From Salinispirillum marinum (GTDB lineage Bacteria; Pseudomonadota; Gammaproteobacteria; Pseudomonadales; Natronospirillaceae), in assembly GCF_042651565.1 (NCBI RefSeq), contig NZ_JBHSDF010000002.1: a stretch of 64,000 bases of DNA, one strand, 5' to 3'. This document shows, one piece after another, positions 32,591-41,200 of this stretch. The first letter of the stretch is position 1, and each line of letters starts with the position of its first letter. The position numbers were made by a program, and so were the translations under genes. Below the pieces are notes generated by a model. It searched no databases, was not told the origin of the DNA, and was given only the letters and a program-made list of their open reading frames with translations.

Positions 32591-33432
32591 TGTTACAAGT
32601 ATCCACTCGCCCGGCGCTGCGTGAAGCGCTCAATGCAGCTCGCGCCGCTGGCAAACGCATTGGCTTTGTACCCACCATGGGCAATTTGCATGGCGGGCAT
32701 ATCAGCCTGGTGAAGGCCGCTCAAGAAAGCTGTGATTTTGTGGTATGCAGTATTTTCGTTAATCCCACCCAATTCGGGATGAACGAAGACATCGACAACT
32801 ACCCGCGTACGCTGGATGCCGACAAAGCCCTGCTGGATGAATCCGGGGTCGACCTGCTGTTCACCCCCAGCGTGCACGACATGTATTCTGACTTGGAGCT
32901 GACGTGGGTTGAAGTCAATGGCATTACCGAACGCCACTGCGGCGCCAGTCGCCCGAACCATTTCCGTGGGGTGGCAACGGTGGTGTGCAAATTCTTGAAT
33001 CTGGTACAGCCCGACTGCGCCTATTTTGGCCGCAAGGACTACCAACAGCTGGCCGTTATTCAACGTATGGTCGAAGATTTATTTATACCCTGTGAAATCA
33101 TCGGCGTACCGACGGCACGTGCCGCCGATGGTCTAGCACTCAGTTCACGCAACGGCTATTTAACCCCGGAAGAACGTGTGCTCGCGCCACAATTGCATGC
33201 CTGCTTGCAAGAAGCCAAGGCACGCATTGAGGCGGGTGTTACCGACTACAACGCCTTAACCGCGTGGGCTAAAGAACAGTTAGAATCGGGCCCTTGGCGG
33301 CTCGACTATTTCACCGTATGCCGCCAAGCGGATTTGGCCCCGGCCGAGCCCGAAGACCGCGCACTGGTTATCCTCGCCGCCTCTTGGCTAGGGCGTGCCC
33401 GGCTCATTGACAACATCACCCTGAGCCGTTGA
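32590..33432 (+). CDS. panC: Pantothenate synthetase
   Basis: ATP-dependent joining of pantoate and beta-alanine. Its 280 residues have PTMGNLHGGHISLV (HIGH-like HGGH), IFVNPTQFG, NHFRGVATVV, FGRKDYQQLAVIQRMV and ALSSRNGYL (KMSKS-like). The start overlapping the panB stop gives the family N-terminus; a longer in-frame reading lies within panB. The last genes of the pathway, panC and panD, are separated by a structured 128-bp space. Confidence 0.96.
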   Translation: MLQVSTRPALREALNAARAAGKRIGFVPTMGNLHGGHISLVKAAQESCDFVVCSIFVNPTQFGMNEDIDNYPRTLDADKALLDESGVDLLFTPSVHDMYSDLELTWVEVNGITERHCGASRPNHFRGVATVVCKFLNLVQPDCAYFGRKDYQQLAVIQRMVEDLFIPCEIIGVPTARAADGLALSSRNGYLTPEERVLAPQLHACLQEAKARIEAGVTDYNALTAWAKEQLESGPWRLDYFTVCRQADLAPAEPEDRALVILAASWLGRARLIDNITLSR

Positions 33433-33436
33433 ACAG

Positions 33437-33515
33437 CGTAGGCCAATCAGGCATACTTGCCGCCCGTTTGCTGTGTAAAGGTCGGCGAATGCTACCGTTT
33501 ACACAGCTACCTACG
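33437..33515 (+). ncRNA. Nested stem-loop between panC and panD
   Basis: CGTAGG/CCTACG form an outer stem, and CTGTGTAAA/TTTACACAG an inner perfect 9-bp stem extended by GGT/ACC across one unpaired base. It ends 45 bp before the panD start and has no T-run, so it is not a normal terminator. It may be an RNA leader controlling panD, a processing site or an operator. I do not recognise it as a known riboswitch. Confidence 0.4.
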
Positions 33516-33560
33516 TCCTTGTTAACTTTGACCTACTTTGGCAACTGAATGGGTATGTGT

Positions 33561-33941
33561 ATGCAACATCTCATGTTGAAAGCTAAGCTGCACCAAGCAC
33601 GTGTTACCCACGCGGTACTGAACTATGAAGGCTCTTGCGCTATCGATGGTGACTTGTTGGACATGGCAGGGATACGCGAATTTGAACAAATTCAAATATA
33701 CAACATCGACAACGGTGAGCGTTTTACCACCTACGCGATTCGCGGTGAGGAAGGCAGCCGTATCATTTCGGTGAATGGCGCCGCTGCCCATAAGGCATCC
33801 GTAGGGGATAAGATCATTATCTGTGCCTATGCCATGTATGACGATGCCGAATTGGCGAACTTCAAGCCCCGCATGATCTACATGACCGCCGACAATGATG
33901 TCAGTCACACCAGCAACGCTATTCCAGTGCAAATGGCGTAA
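33561..33941 (+). CDS. panD: Aspartate 1-decarboxylase, pyruvoyl-type
   Basis: Makes beta-alanine for pantothenate. It is synthesised as a proenzyme and self-cleaves between Gly and Ser in YEGSCAID to form the pyruvoyl cofactor. The start at 33561 (MQHLMLKAKLHQARVTHA) gives 126 residues and aligns exactly with E. coli PanD. Two in-frame ATGs just upstream (33549, 33555) are possible. RISVNGAAAH-type motif IISVNGAAAHKASVGDKIII is complete. No strong ribosome site is visible for any of the candidate starts, so translation might depend on the preceding structure. Confidence 0.94.
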   Translation: MQHLMLKAKLHQARVTHAVLNYEGSCAIDGDLLDMAGIREFEQIQIYNIDNGERFTTYAIRGEEGSRIISVNGAAAHKASVGDKIIICAYAMYDDAELANFKPRMIYMTADNDVSHTSNAIPVQMA

Positions 33942-33958
33942 ACGCATAGAAGTCATAG

Positions 33959-33983
33959 TAGGGTGCGATGATTCGACACCCTA
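33959..33983 (+). terminator. Hairpin after panD
   Basis: TAGGGTG-CGA pairs with TCG-A-CACCCTA, ten base pairs with one bulged A and a four-base loop. No T-run follows, so termination would be weak. It lies 18 bp after the panD stop. Confidence 0.35.
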
Positions 33984-34097
33984 AAACCATCATAATAATC
34001 AACAATACTGCGCCCAGCCTGACTACCTAATACATGAGACTGACCTCGTAGGAGATCAGCCGTAAGAACATCATTACTTTTGTTAAGGAATCGTATC

Positions 34098-35738
34098 ATG
34101 GTTGCGCCAACCCAATTCCCGTCATGGCAGGCTTTGGCCGCCCACCAGCAAACCCTCGTTGATCAGCACATGCGCTCGCTGTTTCAACAAGACCCGGCAC
34201 GCAGCGATCGCTTCACGCTGTCGGCAGCGGGCATTACCCTCGACTACTCCCGCAACCGGTTAACCGATGACACTGTAACCTTATTGCTGCAACTGGCACA
34301 GGAGAGCGGTTTAGCCGAAGGCATTGCAGCCATGTTTGCGGGAGACACCATCAACAACACCGAGCACCGCGCCGTATTGCACACCGCCTTACGCAATCGC
34401 TCAGCACGGCCCGTTCCGGTGGATGGTGAAGATGTAATGCCCACCATACGCGCAACCCTGCAGAAAATGCGCGATTTCGTGACCGCCGTCGATGAAGGCT
34501 CCTTCGTCGGCTATACCGGCAAGCCGTTACGCACCATTATTAATATTGGCATTGGCGGCTCTTTTCTCGGGCCGAAAGTGGTGAGCGATGCATTAAAGCC
34601 TTACTGGAAACCCGGTTTCGATTTACGCTATGTGGCTAACGTCGATGGCACAGATTTCAGTGAAGCCTGCAAAGGCCTGGATCCTGAAACCACCCTGTTT
34701 GTGATTTGCTCGAAAACGTTCACGACGTTAGAAACCTTAAAGAATGCCGAAGCAGCACGAGCTTGGTTTTTAGCCACCGGCGCGACCCAAGCTGATGTGC
34801 AGCATCACTTTGTGGCCGTATCCACCAATACCCAAGCTGCTACTCAGTTTGGTATTGATGCCAACAATATGTTCGACATGTGGGATTGGGTCGGCGGCCG
34901 CTACAGCTTGTGGTCGGCCATTGGTCTGCCACAAGCCTTGGTGTTCGGCATGGATGTGTTCGAGCATCTGCTCGCCGGCGCACACGCCATGGACGAACAC
35001 TTCCGTACAGCACCCTTAGGTGAAAATATGCCGGTTATACTTGGCTTATTGGGCATCTGGTATCAGAACTTCTGGGGTGCCGAGTCGCAAGCCGTACTGG
35101 TGTACGACGAATACCTGAAAGACTTCCCCGCCCACTTGCAACAGATGGATATGGAGTCAAACGGCAAGCGCGTCACCAAAGATGGCACGGCAGTAACTTG
35201 GCAAACCGGTGCCGTGGTGTGGGGTGGCACAGGCACCAATGGCCAACATGCCTACCACCAATTGATTCATCAGGGTACACGGTTGATTCCGGCCGATTTT
35301 ATAATGCCATTACGCAGCCACAACCCGATTACCGATCATCATGCGTGGTTGTTTGCCAACTTCTTAGGGCAACAACAAGCGCTTTTAGAAGGCAAAACAG
35401 CTGCCGAAGTTACCGCTGAACTGCTCGCCAAAGGTATGTCGGAAGCGGATGCCAAAGCCTTGGCACCGCATAAGGTAATTCCCGGCAACCAGCCACATAA
35501 CGCCATGACGTTTACACTTGGCACCCCGGAAGTGATTGGTGCGCTGATCGCACTTTACGAGCAAAAGGTGTTTGTACAAGGGCATATCTGGGGCATCAAC
35601 TCGTTCGATCAGTGGGGCGTTGAATTAGGCAAGGTTCTTGGCAATGCGGTTTACAAAGCCTTGCAATCCGGCGATACGGTCGGCTATGACAGCTCCAGTG
35701 CGGCGCTGATTGAGCGCTTTCGCGCAGCTCAGGACTGA
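34098..35738 (+). CDS. pgi: Glucose-6-phosphate isomerase
   Basis: Interconverts glucose-6-phosphate and fructose-6-phosphate. Its 546 residues match E. coli Pgi (549). Motifs are NIGIGGSFLGPKVV, SKTFTTLET, WDWVGGRYSLWSAIGL, MESNGKRVTKDG (catalytic Glu region), GQHAYHQLIHQGT and the C-terminal signature GINSFDQWGVELGK. The start is ATG at 34098 with AAGGA 8 nt upstream. A strong terminator follows. It shares a hexose-6-phosphate substrate with the yeaD product. Confidence 0.97.
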   Translation: MVAPTQFPSWQALAAHQQTLVDQHMRSLFQQDPARSDRFTLSAAGITLDYSRNRLTDDTVTLLLQLAQESGLAEGIAAMFAGDTINNTEHRAVLHTALRNRSARPVPVDGEDVMPTIRATLQKMRDFVTAVDEGSFVGYTGKPLRTIINIGIGGSFLGPKVVSDALKPYWKPGFDLRYVANVDGTDFSEACKGLDPETTLFVICSKTFTTLETLKNAEAARAWFLATGATQADVQHHFVAVSTNTQAATQFGIDANNMFDMWDWVGGRYSLWSAIGLPQALVFGMDVFEHLLAGAHAMDEHFRTAPLGENMPVILGLLGIWYQNFWGAESQAVLVYDEYLKDFPAHLQQMDMESNGKRVTKDGTAVTWQTGAVVWGGTGTNGQHAYHQLIHQGTRLIPADFIMPLRSHNPITDHHAWLFANFLGQQQALLEGKTAAEVTAELLAKGMSEADAKALAPHKVIPGNQPHNAMTFTLGTPEVIGALIALYEQKVFVQGHIWGINSFDQWGVELGKVLGNAVYKALQSGDTVGYDSSSAALIERFRAAQD

Positions 35739-35767
35739 AGAGGGCCCTACCTGAAGGCCATGAAGCA

Positions 35768-35796
35768 AAAAGCCCGTCATTTGACGGGCTTTTTAT
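35768..35796. terminator. Bidirectional terminator between pgi and the M15 peptidase gene
   Basis: GCCCGTCA and TGACGGGC pair perfectly around two bases, with AAAAA before and TTTTT after. It can serve pgi on plus and the convergent gene on minus. Confidence 0.9.
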
Positions 35797-35811
35797 TGGC
35801 CGTAGGGAGGC

Positions 35812-36894
35812 TCAGCCCACCCGAACATGCCAAGGTTCAAAGCGGACGCCAAAGCGGTTGTCCACCGTGTATCGGATTTTGCTGTAACCCATTTCCTGCA
35901 ACTTGCGGAATTCACGGGTATTCGCAAACTCCGACGAGAAGTTGCCTAACCCCAAGCCTACCTGGCCTACATCAAAGTCACCCAACGCATGGAAAGAATA
36001 GCCCGGCGGCGCTAACGAACGTGATGCCCGCGACAAATTTCCTTCGGTTTGCTGCAGCTTCGCCAGGAATAAGTCAAATTGCTTCGCCACATTGCGCACA
36101 CCAGACGTCAAAATTAGAGTATCACCAATGTCATTGACCATGCGCGCGTACAACTCAGATGACTCACCACGGTACAAATAATGCCCCGAACGAGGAATGC
36201 TGACCACGTCGTTCGGGCGGATTTGCACGGCGATATTGGTGGTCGTACGCTCCCCCATGAAACCCAGCTCTGACGCATCCCGGTGGAACATACCGTCCAT
36301 AAGCGCCACTTCACGAGGCGTAAATTCACCAATGGTTGGCACGTTCCGCGCAAAACGCAGCATGTCGTCCCACGTCAAAATATTAAAATTTCCAAAACCG
36401 ACCCACTCGCGCACGCGCTCTAAACGAGCATTGGCAGATATTACCAACTCCCAATCCGCAGGATCGACCCACACATCATTTTCAAACACATCATCAAACC
36501 GACGAATACGGTCTAGGTACTCGGGGTCTGGCTCGTTGTGTTCTACCGTTGAAGTGCCATGATCATGGTCGTCATGGGGTGCTTGAAAAGACTGATTGGC
36601 CTGTTCAGTCGCACGCGCTATAACATCTTGCGGCAGACTGGCTTGTGCCTGCGCTTCTATCTCGCGCAACAACTCAACTTCCTGCCGAGTGCCACGGGCA
36701 AACTCTTCGATGTTCACGGACAGTTCTTGGTGTGCATTTTCAATATGCACCGAATTAGCAATTTCTTGCGCTGTGATGTGTTGATGCGCCACTTTAACAG
36801 GCTGACCAAGTCGGTTGTGATACCATACGTAATGACCACAGGCCGCTGCCGCGCCTGAGACAAATAAGCCTTCTAGGAAGGTACGTCTTTTCAC
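35812..36894 (-). CDS. Tat-exported M15-type D,D-carboxypeptidase-like metallopeptidase
   Basis: 360 residues. The N-terminus MKRRTFLEGLFVSGAAAACG matches the twin-arginine pattern (RRxFL), with Cys19 possibly lipid-modified. A coiled-coil-like stretch (about 40-100) and an acidic His-rich linker (APHDDHDHG) precede the catalytic domain. That domain has SGVRN, zinc ligands in FHALGDFD (His302, Asp306 by pattern HxxxD) and FEPWH (His356), as in VanY/M15B peptidases that trim peptidoglycan stem peptides. Gene tails converge on pgi. The exact bond cleaved is unknown. The window's tatABC would export it. Confidence 0.82.
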   Translation of the reverse strand: MKRRTFLEGLFVSGAAAACGHYVWYHNRLGQPVKVAHQHITAQEIANSVHIENAHQELSVNIEEFARGTRQEVELLREIEAQAQASLPQDVIARATEQANQSFQAPHDDHDHGTSTVEHNEPDPEYLDRIRRFDDVFENDVWVDPADWELVISANARLERVREWVGFGNFNILTWDDMLRFARNVPTIGEFTPREVALMDGMFHRDASELGFMGERTTTNIAVQIRPNDVVSIPRSGHYLYRGESSELYARMVNDIGDTLILTSGVRNVAKQFDLFLAKLQQTEGNLSRASRSLAPPGYSFHALGDFDVGQVGLGLGNFSSEFANTREFRKLQEMGYSKIRYTVDNRFGVRFEPWHVRVG

Positions 36895-37072
36895 AACTCA
36901 ATCCTCGTACGCTTGGGCCAGGTTAGCCTACCAGCGCTATGGCATCAAAATACTACCGCAAAACACACCACTGCACCCCAGAGAACAACTCATGACAGGC
37001 GCAGCACGCGGCATTTCAGCACAGTAATTTAACAGCTTTGCAGCACGTTGGAAACGTCAGGCGGTTGTTTTC

Positions 37073-38701
37073 TTATTGGTCAGCTTTCAGCGGCAATAAA
37101 ATATGCATACAGGTGCCCTTCCCTTCATGACTGACACAGCGAATTTTGCCCTGCAGCCTCTGCACTACGAGGTTGTAGACAATATGCAAACCCAGCCCGC
37201 TACCGCCACGTCCGCGCTGTGTGGTGAAGAACGGCTCAAATACGCGTCGGCTAATCTCGGGCGTCATGCCCACGCCATCGTCGCAAAAATCAACCGCCAA
37301 ATAGGCATCTTGCGTATGCAGACCAATCCGAATGTGACCTTCGCGCGCGCCGTCTTGAAATGCATGGGTGAGGGCATTCATGATCAAATTGGTAATGATT
37401 TGCGCCAAGGCGCCGGGGTAGGTTTGCAAACGAATGTTTTCGCCCCCTTCCACCGCAACCGTAACCTGTGTCTTTTTGAGCTTGGGTACTAGGCTATGCA
37501 GTACATCATTCAAGTACGCATGCGGTTTAATTTCCCGCCGCTCCTCACTGGTTTGATCCACCGCTACCTGTTTGAAGCTGCGAATCAAGCTGGCAGCACG
37601 CTGTAAATTACCCAAAATAATGTCGCAACTTTCACCTGCATTGATGACAAATTCATTGAATTGCGTTTTGGTAAGGCTTCCGGCGTTGACGCTTTTTTGC
37701 ATATTCTGCACCTCGTCGCTCAGATGCGAGGCAGCGGTTACGCTAACCCCCAAGGGCGTATTTACTTCATGGGCAACGCCACTGACCAATCCACCCAAGG
37801 ACGCCATTTTCTCCGCTTCGACCAATTCCTGCTGTGCCACCGTCAGTTTTTCAATGGTTTCTGCCAGATGGTCGTTGGCTTGCTGCAAGTCCTGCGTCCG
37901 CTCTTCTACCATGGCCTCCAAATTTTCCTGGTGCGCCCGAATTTCCTCATCGCGCGCAATCAATCCCAGCCGCATGGTTTCGATGGTACGGTACACCTCG
38001 CCTAGCTCATCGTTGCGGCGTTGCAGTGAAAACGCTTCTTGCGGAGAAATAGGCGCGGCGTGCGAACCCGGACTGATGGTCTGCAATGCCTTCGATACCA
38101 ACTCCAGCGGTTTGGCGACAAAATACCGTATGCACAGCACCAACACGGCCGTGAACGCTAAGGCCGACAGTAGAATGACCGCCAGTGTCAGCCCCCAAAC
38201 AGGACGCAACTGGTTCTGCACCACCGAATCGGCGGAGAACAATTGGCCCACACCGATCAACACCATCTCCCCACCAATTTCACGCATCAAAGGAAAACGG
38301 TATTCGTTGGTCCAGCCTTTGACCGTGTCGTGTTGACGCACGCGCTCCCAATCACTGGCCACCGAGGGGATACCATTGAGTTTCGGCAAAACAACACCCG
38401 CTTCGCTGGTCATCAAGCCGTCGACATCCAGCACACGCACGCCGGTAATATAGGGGTTGCGCGCCATGGCATCGACCTGTTCGGCCAACAAATCTGCGGC
38501 GAAATTCCACAGCGCATCCGCTAAAAAAGGCTCGAAGTTATCGATCGTATAGACAATGGAGTCTTCACGATTCCGCTGCTCCACACTGTAGCTCATATAG
38601 TATTGCGCCCCCGCCGTTAGCAAGGTGAGCAATAGAAAAAAGCCCATGGCATACACCATGAACGTTGTGGCAAGGACATTACCTTTGACAGCTCGTTTCA
38701 C
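37073..38701 (-). CDS. Membrane sensor histidine kinase (HAMP, HisKA, HATPase)
   Basis: 542 residues. TM1 is about 10-32, with a periplasmic sensor to about 180 (VRVLDVDGLMTSEAG is a remnant Cache/PAS pattern), TM2 about 182-204, HAMP and a long coiled coil (HQENLEAMVEERTQDLQQANDHL). The H-box is GLVSGVAHEVNTPLG, with HATPase boxes NLIMNALTH, DDGVGMTP and GGSGLGLHIVYN. There is no response regulator beside it. It is divergent from the arginine-regulator gene across 217 bp. The start is GTG. The signal is unknown. Confidence 0.88.
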   Translation of the reverse strand: MKRAVKGNVLATTFMVYAMGFFLLLTLLTAGAQYYMSYSVEQRNREDSIVYTIDNFEPFLADALWNFAADLLAEQVDAMARNPYITGVRVLDVDGLMTSEAGVVLPKLNGIPSVASDWERVRQHDTVKGWTNEYRFPLMREIGGEMVLIGVGQLFSADSVVQNQLRPVWGLTLAVILLSALAFTAVLVLCIRYFVAKPLELVSKALQTISPGSHAAPISPQEAFSLQRRNDELGEVYRTIETMRLGLIARDEEIRAHQENLEAMVEERTQDLQQANDHLAETIEKLTVAQQELVEAEKMASLGGLVSGVAHEVNTPLGVSVTAASHLSDEVQNMQKSVNAGSLTKTQFNEFVINAGESCDIILGNLQRAASLIRSFKQVAVDQTSEERREIKPHAYLNDVLHSLVPKLKKTQVTVAVEGGENIRLQTYPGALAQIITNLIMNALTHAFQDGAREGHIRIGLHTQDAYLAVDFCDDGVGMTPEISRRVFEPFFTTQRGRGGSGLGLHIVYNLVVQRLQGKIRCVSHEGKGTCMHILLPLKADQ

Positions 38702-38918
38702 AGTTTATCCTTTTGTCGGATGATCGCCTCGGCGGCTTTGCACAGTTGCTTTGTCCATCGGCTCCATTATGATGTAATGCAGCAAGGTGCTACCAACGTG
38801 AGTACCTGCATGAAAGTATTGACGCTGTGACGGATTTGTCAAAGTTCCTATCCCGCTTTTACGAAGACACGCGAAGTTCAAACCTTATGACCCATATTAC
38901 GTCACTCGGAGCCATCCG

Positions 38919-39866
38919 GTGCTGAAAAAAAGTTCGCCCAGTACCGTCGGTATTATTTTAACGCCAGGCTTCGCGGTGGGCAGCTTGGGGGCTCTATTGG
39001 ATGTTTTACGCGCGCTGCAGGAAATTGAAGCGCCCGATTTGACCCTGCAAATTTTTGCTGAACAGAACACCAAGGCCGACGACTGGCCAGCACCATGGCC
39101 CAGCTCACCGTTACCCACCAGCTTGCCCACCGCTATTCAACATTGGTTTGTGATGGGCGGCCCGGCACGCAAACCTGACCTCGACAGTGCTCTGTTCAAG
39201 GTTCTGCAAGAAGCCACGCCGTTTGCATCCTGGTGTGGCGTTGCCCATGGCAGCCTGTGGTTAGCAGCGGCAGGCTTGCTGGACGGGCATGAAGCTACCA
39301 TCAATGTCCCGGCCGACTTGGATTGGTCAGTGCCCGGTTCTATTCGGCGCAGCGCCCGGGTGGTGTGTGTGGATAGAGATCGCTTCACCTGTTTGGGTAA
39401 TAGTGCCGCGCGGGACTTGGGTTTGTCATGGGTGAGCCACTATTTCAGCCCGGCGCTGGCCGGTCAGCTCGACAGTTATTTGCTGGCCGAACGTACGCCG
39501 ACGGACCCGGCGTACGCAGGGGCCTCGGGCGACCTGCCTGTGGGCTTGCAGGAAGTGAACAGTTTGATGCACAACAATATCCAGGAACCGCTTACGGCGG
39601 ACGAACTGGCGCAATTGATTGGTGTTTCCCGGCGGCAGTTGGAACGCTGGTACAAAGAGTATTTCAATTCTTCTCCGGCCCGGTATTACCTGCAAATACG
39701 CTTGGATCAAGCCAAGCTGATGCTGCAACAAAGTAAAGACTCTGTGGCCGACATTGCGATGGCGACGGGATTTTCCAGCCCCGCACACTTTGCTACCTGT
39801 TACCGCAAGGCCTTTGGCCTGTCACCCTCTGCCGTGCGTCAGCATCCCCGCCGACGACGCTTCTAA
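38919..39866 (+). CDS. GlxA/ArgR-type AraC-family transcriptional regulator
   Basis: 315 residues. A DJ-1/PfpI-like amidotransferase-type domain is at about 1-190 (VGIILTPGFAVGSLGALLDVL; WCGVAHGSLWLAAAGLL). Two AraC helix-turn-helix motifs follow, about 215-310 (LTADELAQLIGVSRRQLERWYKEYF; SVADIAMATGFSSPAHFATCYRKAFG). The start is GTG with GGAG upstream. This is the architecture of Pseudomonas ArgR, which activates the aru/AST genes on arginine, and it sits 107 bp before astC on the same strand. The role as arginine-dependent activator is inferred from family and place. Confidence 0.88.
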   Translation: MLKKSSPSTVGIILTPGFAVGSLGALLDVLRALQEIEAPDLTLQIFAEQNTKADDWPAPWPSSPLPTSLPTAIQHWFVMGGPARKPDLDSALFKVLQEATPFASWCGVAHGSLWLAAAGLLDGHEATINVPADLDWSVPGSIRRSARVVCVDRDRFTCLGNSAARDLGLSWVSHYFSPALAGQLDSYLLAERTPTDPAYAGASGDLPVGLQEVNSLMHNNIQEPLTADELAQLIGVSRRQLERWYKEYFNSSPARYYLQIRLDQAKLMLQQSKDSVADIAMATGFSSPAHFATCYRKAFGLSPSAVRQHPRRRRF

Positions 39867-39948
39867 GCCCCTAACCGAGGGGCGCATTTCCACAATTCCA
39901 TGTCGCATTTTAAAACACGCCTGCCGTGAAGACAGGGATACACTGCTA

Positions 39949-39963
39949 AGCAACAAAAAGAAG
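39949..39963 (+). promoter_or_regulatory. A-R-N tract at the astC ribosome site: possible Hfq/Crc target
   Basis: AGCAACAAAAAGAAG reads as five A-R-N triplets in register and runs into the Shine-Dalgarno AAGG, 9 nt before the astC ATG. In Pseudomonas, Hfq with Crc binds such tracts in leaders of catabolic genes to block translation, and CrcZ relieves this. The CrcZ-like RNAs at 29.1-29.7 kb make a link plausible. Confidence 0.5.
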
Positions 39964-39973
39964 GTTACCGACT

Positions 39974-41188
39974 ATGACTGATTTACATCCCAACCGCGCC
40001 GTATTCGACCAAGTAATGGTTCCTAACTATTCACCCGTTTCCGTCATTCCTGTGCGCGGCGAAGGCTCGCGCCTGTGGGACCAAGAAGGCCGCGAGTATA
40101 TTGATCTCGCCGGCGGCATTGCCGTGAATGCCTTGGGTCACTGCCACCCAGAGCTGGTACAGGCGCTAAAAGACCAAGCCGATAAACTGTGGCACTTGTC
40201 GAATGTGTATACCAATGAACCGGCCTTATCACTGGCACAGAAGCTGTGCGAACTGACCTTTGCCGATAAGGTGTTTTTTGCCAATTCAGGCGCCGAAGCC
40301 AATGAAGCCGCGTTCAAACTGGCGCGGCGTTATGCCTGGAACAAGGTCGGCGAAGAGAAGCATGAAATTGTGTCTGCGCGGGGCTCGTTTCATGGCCGCA
40401 CGCTGTTCACCGTGAGCGTTGGTGGGCAAGAAAAATACACGGAAGGCTTCCGTCCGGCACCGGGTGGCATCACCCATGTGCCTTATAATGACATTGCCGC
40501 CTTAGAAGCGGCGGTCAGCGCTAAAACCTGTGCCATTGTCCTGGAACCTGTACAAGGTGAAGGCGGCGTTCGCCCGGCCGATCAAGCCTATTTGGAAGCC
40601 GCGCGGCGGTTGTGTGACGAGCACGACGCCTTATTGGTGTTCGACGAAGTACAAACCGGCGTAGGCCGTTCGGGCCAGCTCTACAGCTACATGACCTATG
40701 GCGTGACTCCGGATGTATTGACCACCGCCAAATCGCTCGGCGGCGGCTTCCCCATTGGCGCCATGTTGGCCACCGATAAAGCGGCGGCCTGTTTGGTGGT
40801 GGGTACGCACGGTTCAACATACGGCGGTAACCCCCTGGCTTGCGCTGTTGCGGGAAAAGTATTGGACATCGTTAGCCAACCGTCGGTTTTGGCGGGTGTT
40901 ACGGCACGTCATCAGCGCCTGAAGAACCACCTGCAGGAAATCAATTCGCGGCATGGTGTATTTGCAGACATTCGCGGCCAAGGCTTACTGATGGGTGCTG
41001 AACTGAGCGACGCTTGGAAAGGCAAAGCCAAAGATTTTGTGAACGCTGCGCTGGAAGAAGGTGTGATGATCTTGGTCGCCGGGCCGGATGTACTGCGCAT
41101 GGCGCCCTCTCTGGTGATTCCAGAAGCCGACATCGACGCTGCGATGCAAGGCTTGGAACGCGCCGTTGCCCGTGTGATCAACGCCTAA
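39974..41188 (+). CDS. astC: Succinylornithine/acetylornithine aminotransferase
   Basis: Third step of the AST pathway: succinylornithine plus 2-oxoglutarate to succinylglutamate semialdehyde plus glutamate; it may also serve in arginine synthesis. Its 404 residues show the class III aminotransferase pattern: YIDLAGGIAVNALGHCHPE, FFANSGAEANEAAFKLAR, LVFDEVQTGVGRSGQLYSY and the PLP-lysine in TTAKSLGGGFPIGAM. It is first of astC-aruF-aruG-astD-astB. Translation may be checked by the A-rich leader. Confidence 0.95.
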   Translation: MTDLHPNRAVFDQVMVPNYSPVSVIPVRGEGSRLWDQEGREYIDLAGGIAVNALGHCHPELVQALKDQADKLWHLSNVYTNEPALSLAQKLCELTFADKVFFANSGAEANEAAFKLARRYAWNKVGEEKHEIVSARGSFHGRTLFTVSVGGQEKYTEGFRPAPGGITHVPYNDIAALEAAVSAKTCAIVLEPVQGEGGVRPADQAYLEAARRLCDEHDALLVFDEVQTGVGRSGQLYSYMTYGVTPDVLTTAKSLGGGFPIGAMLATDKAAACLVVGTHGSTYGGNPLACAVAGKVLDIVSQPSVLAGVTARHQRLKNHLQEINSRHGVFADIRGQGLLMGAELSDAWKGKAKDFVNAALEEGVMILVAGPDVLRMAPSLVIPEADIDAAMQGLERAVARVINA

Positions 41189-41200
41189 GGAAACATCGTA

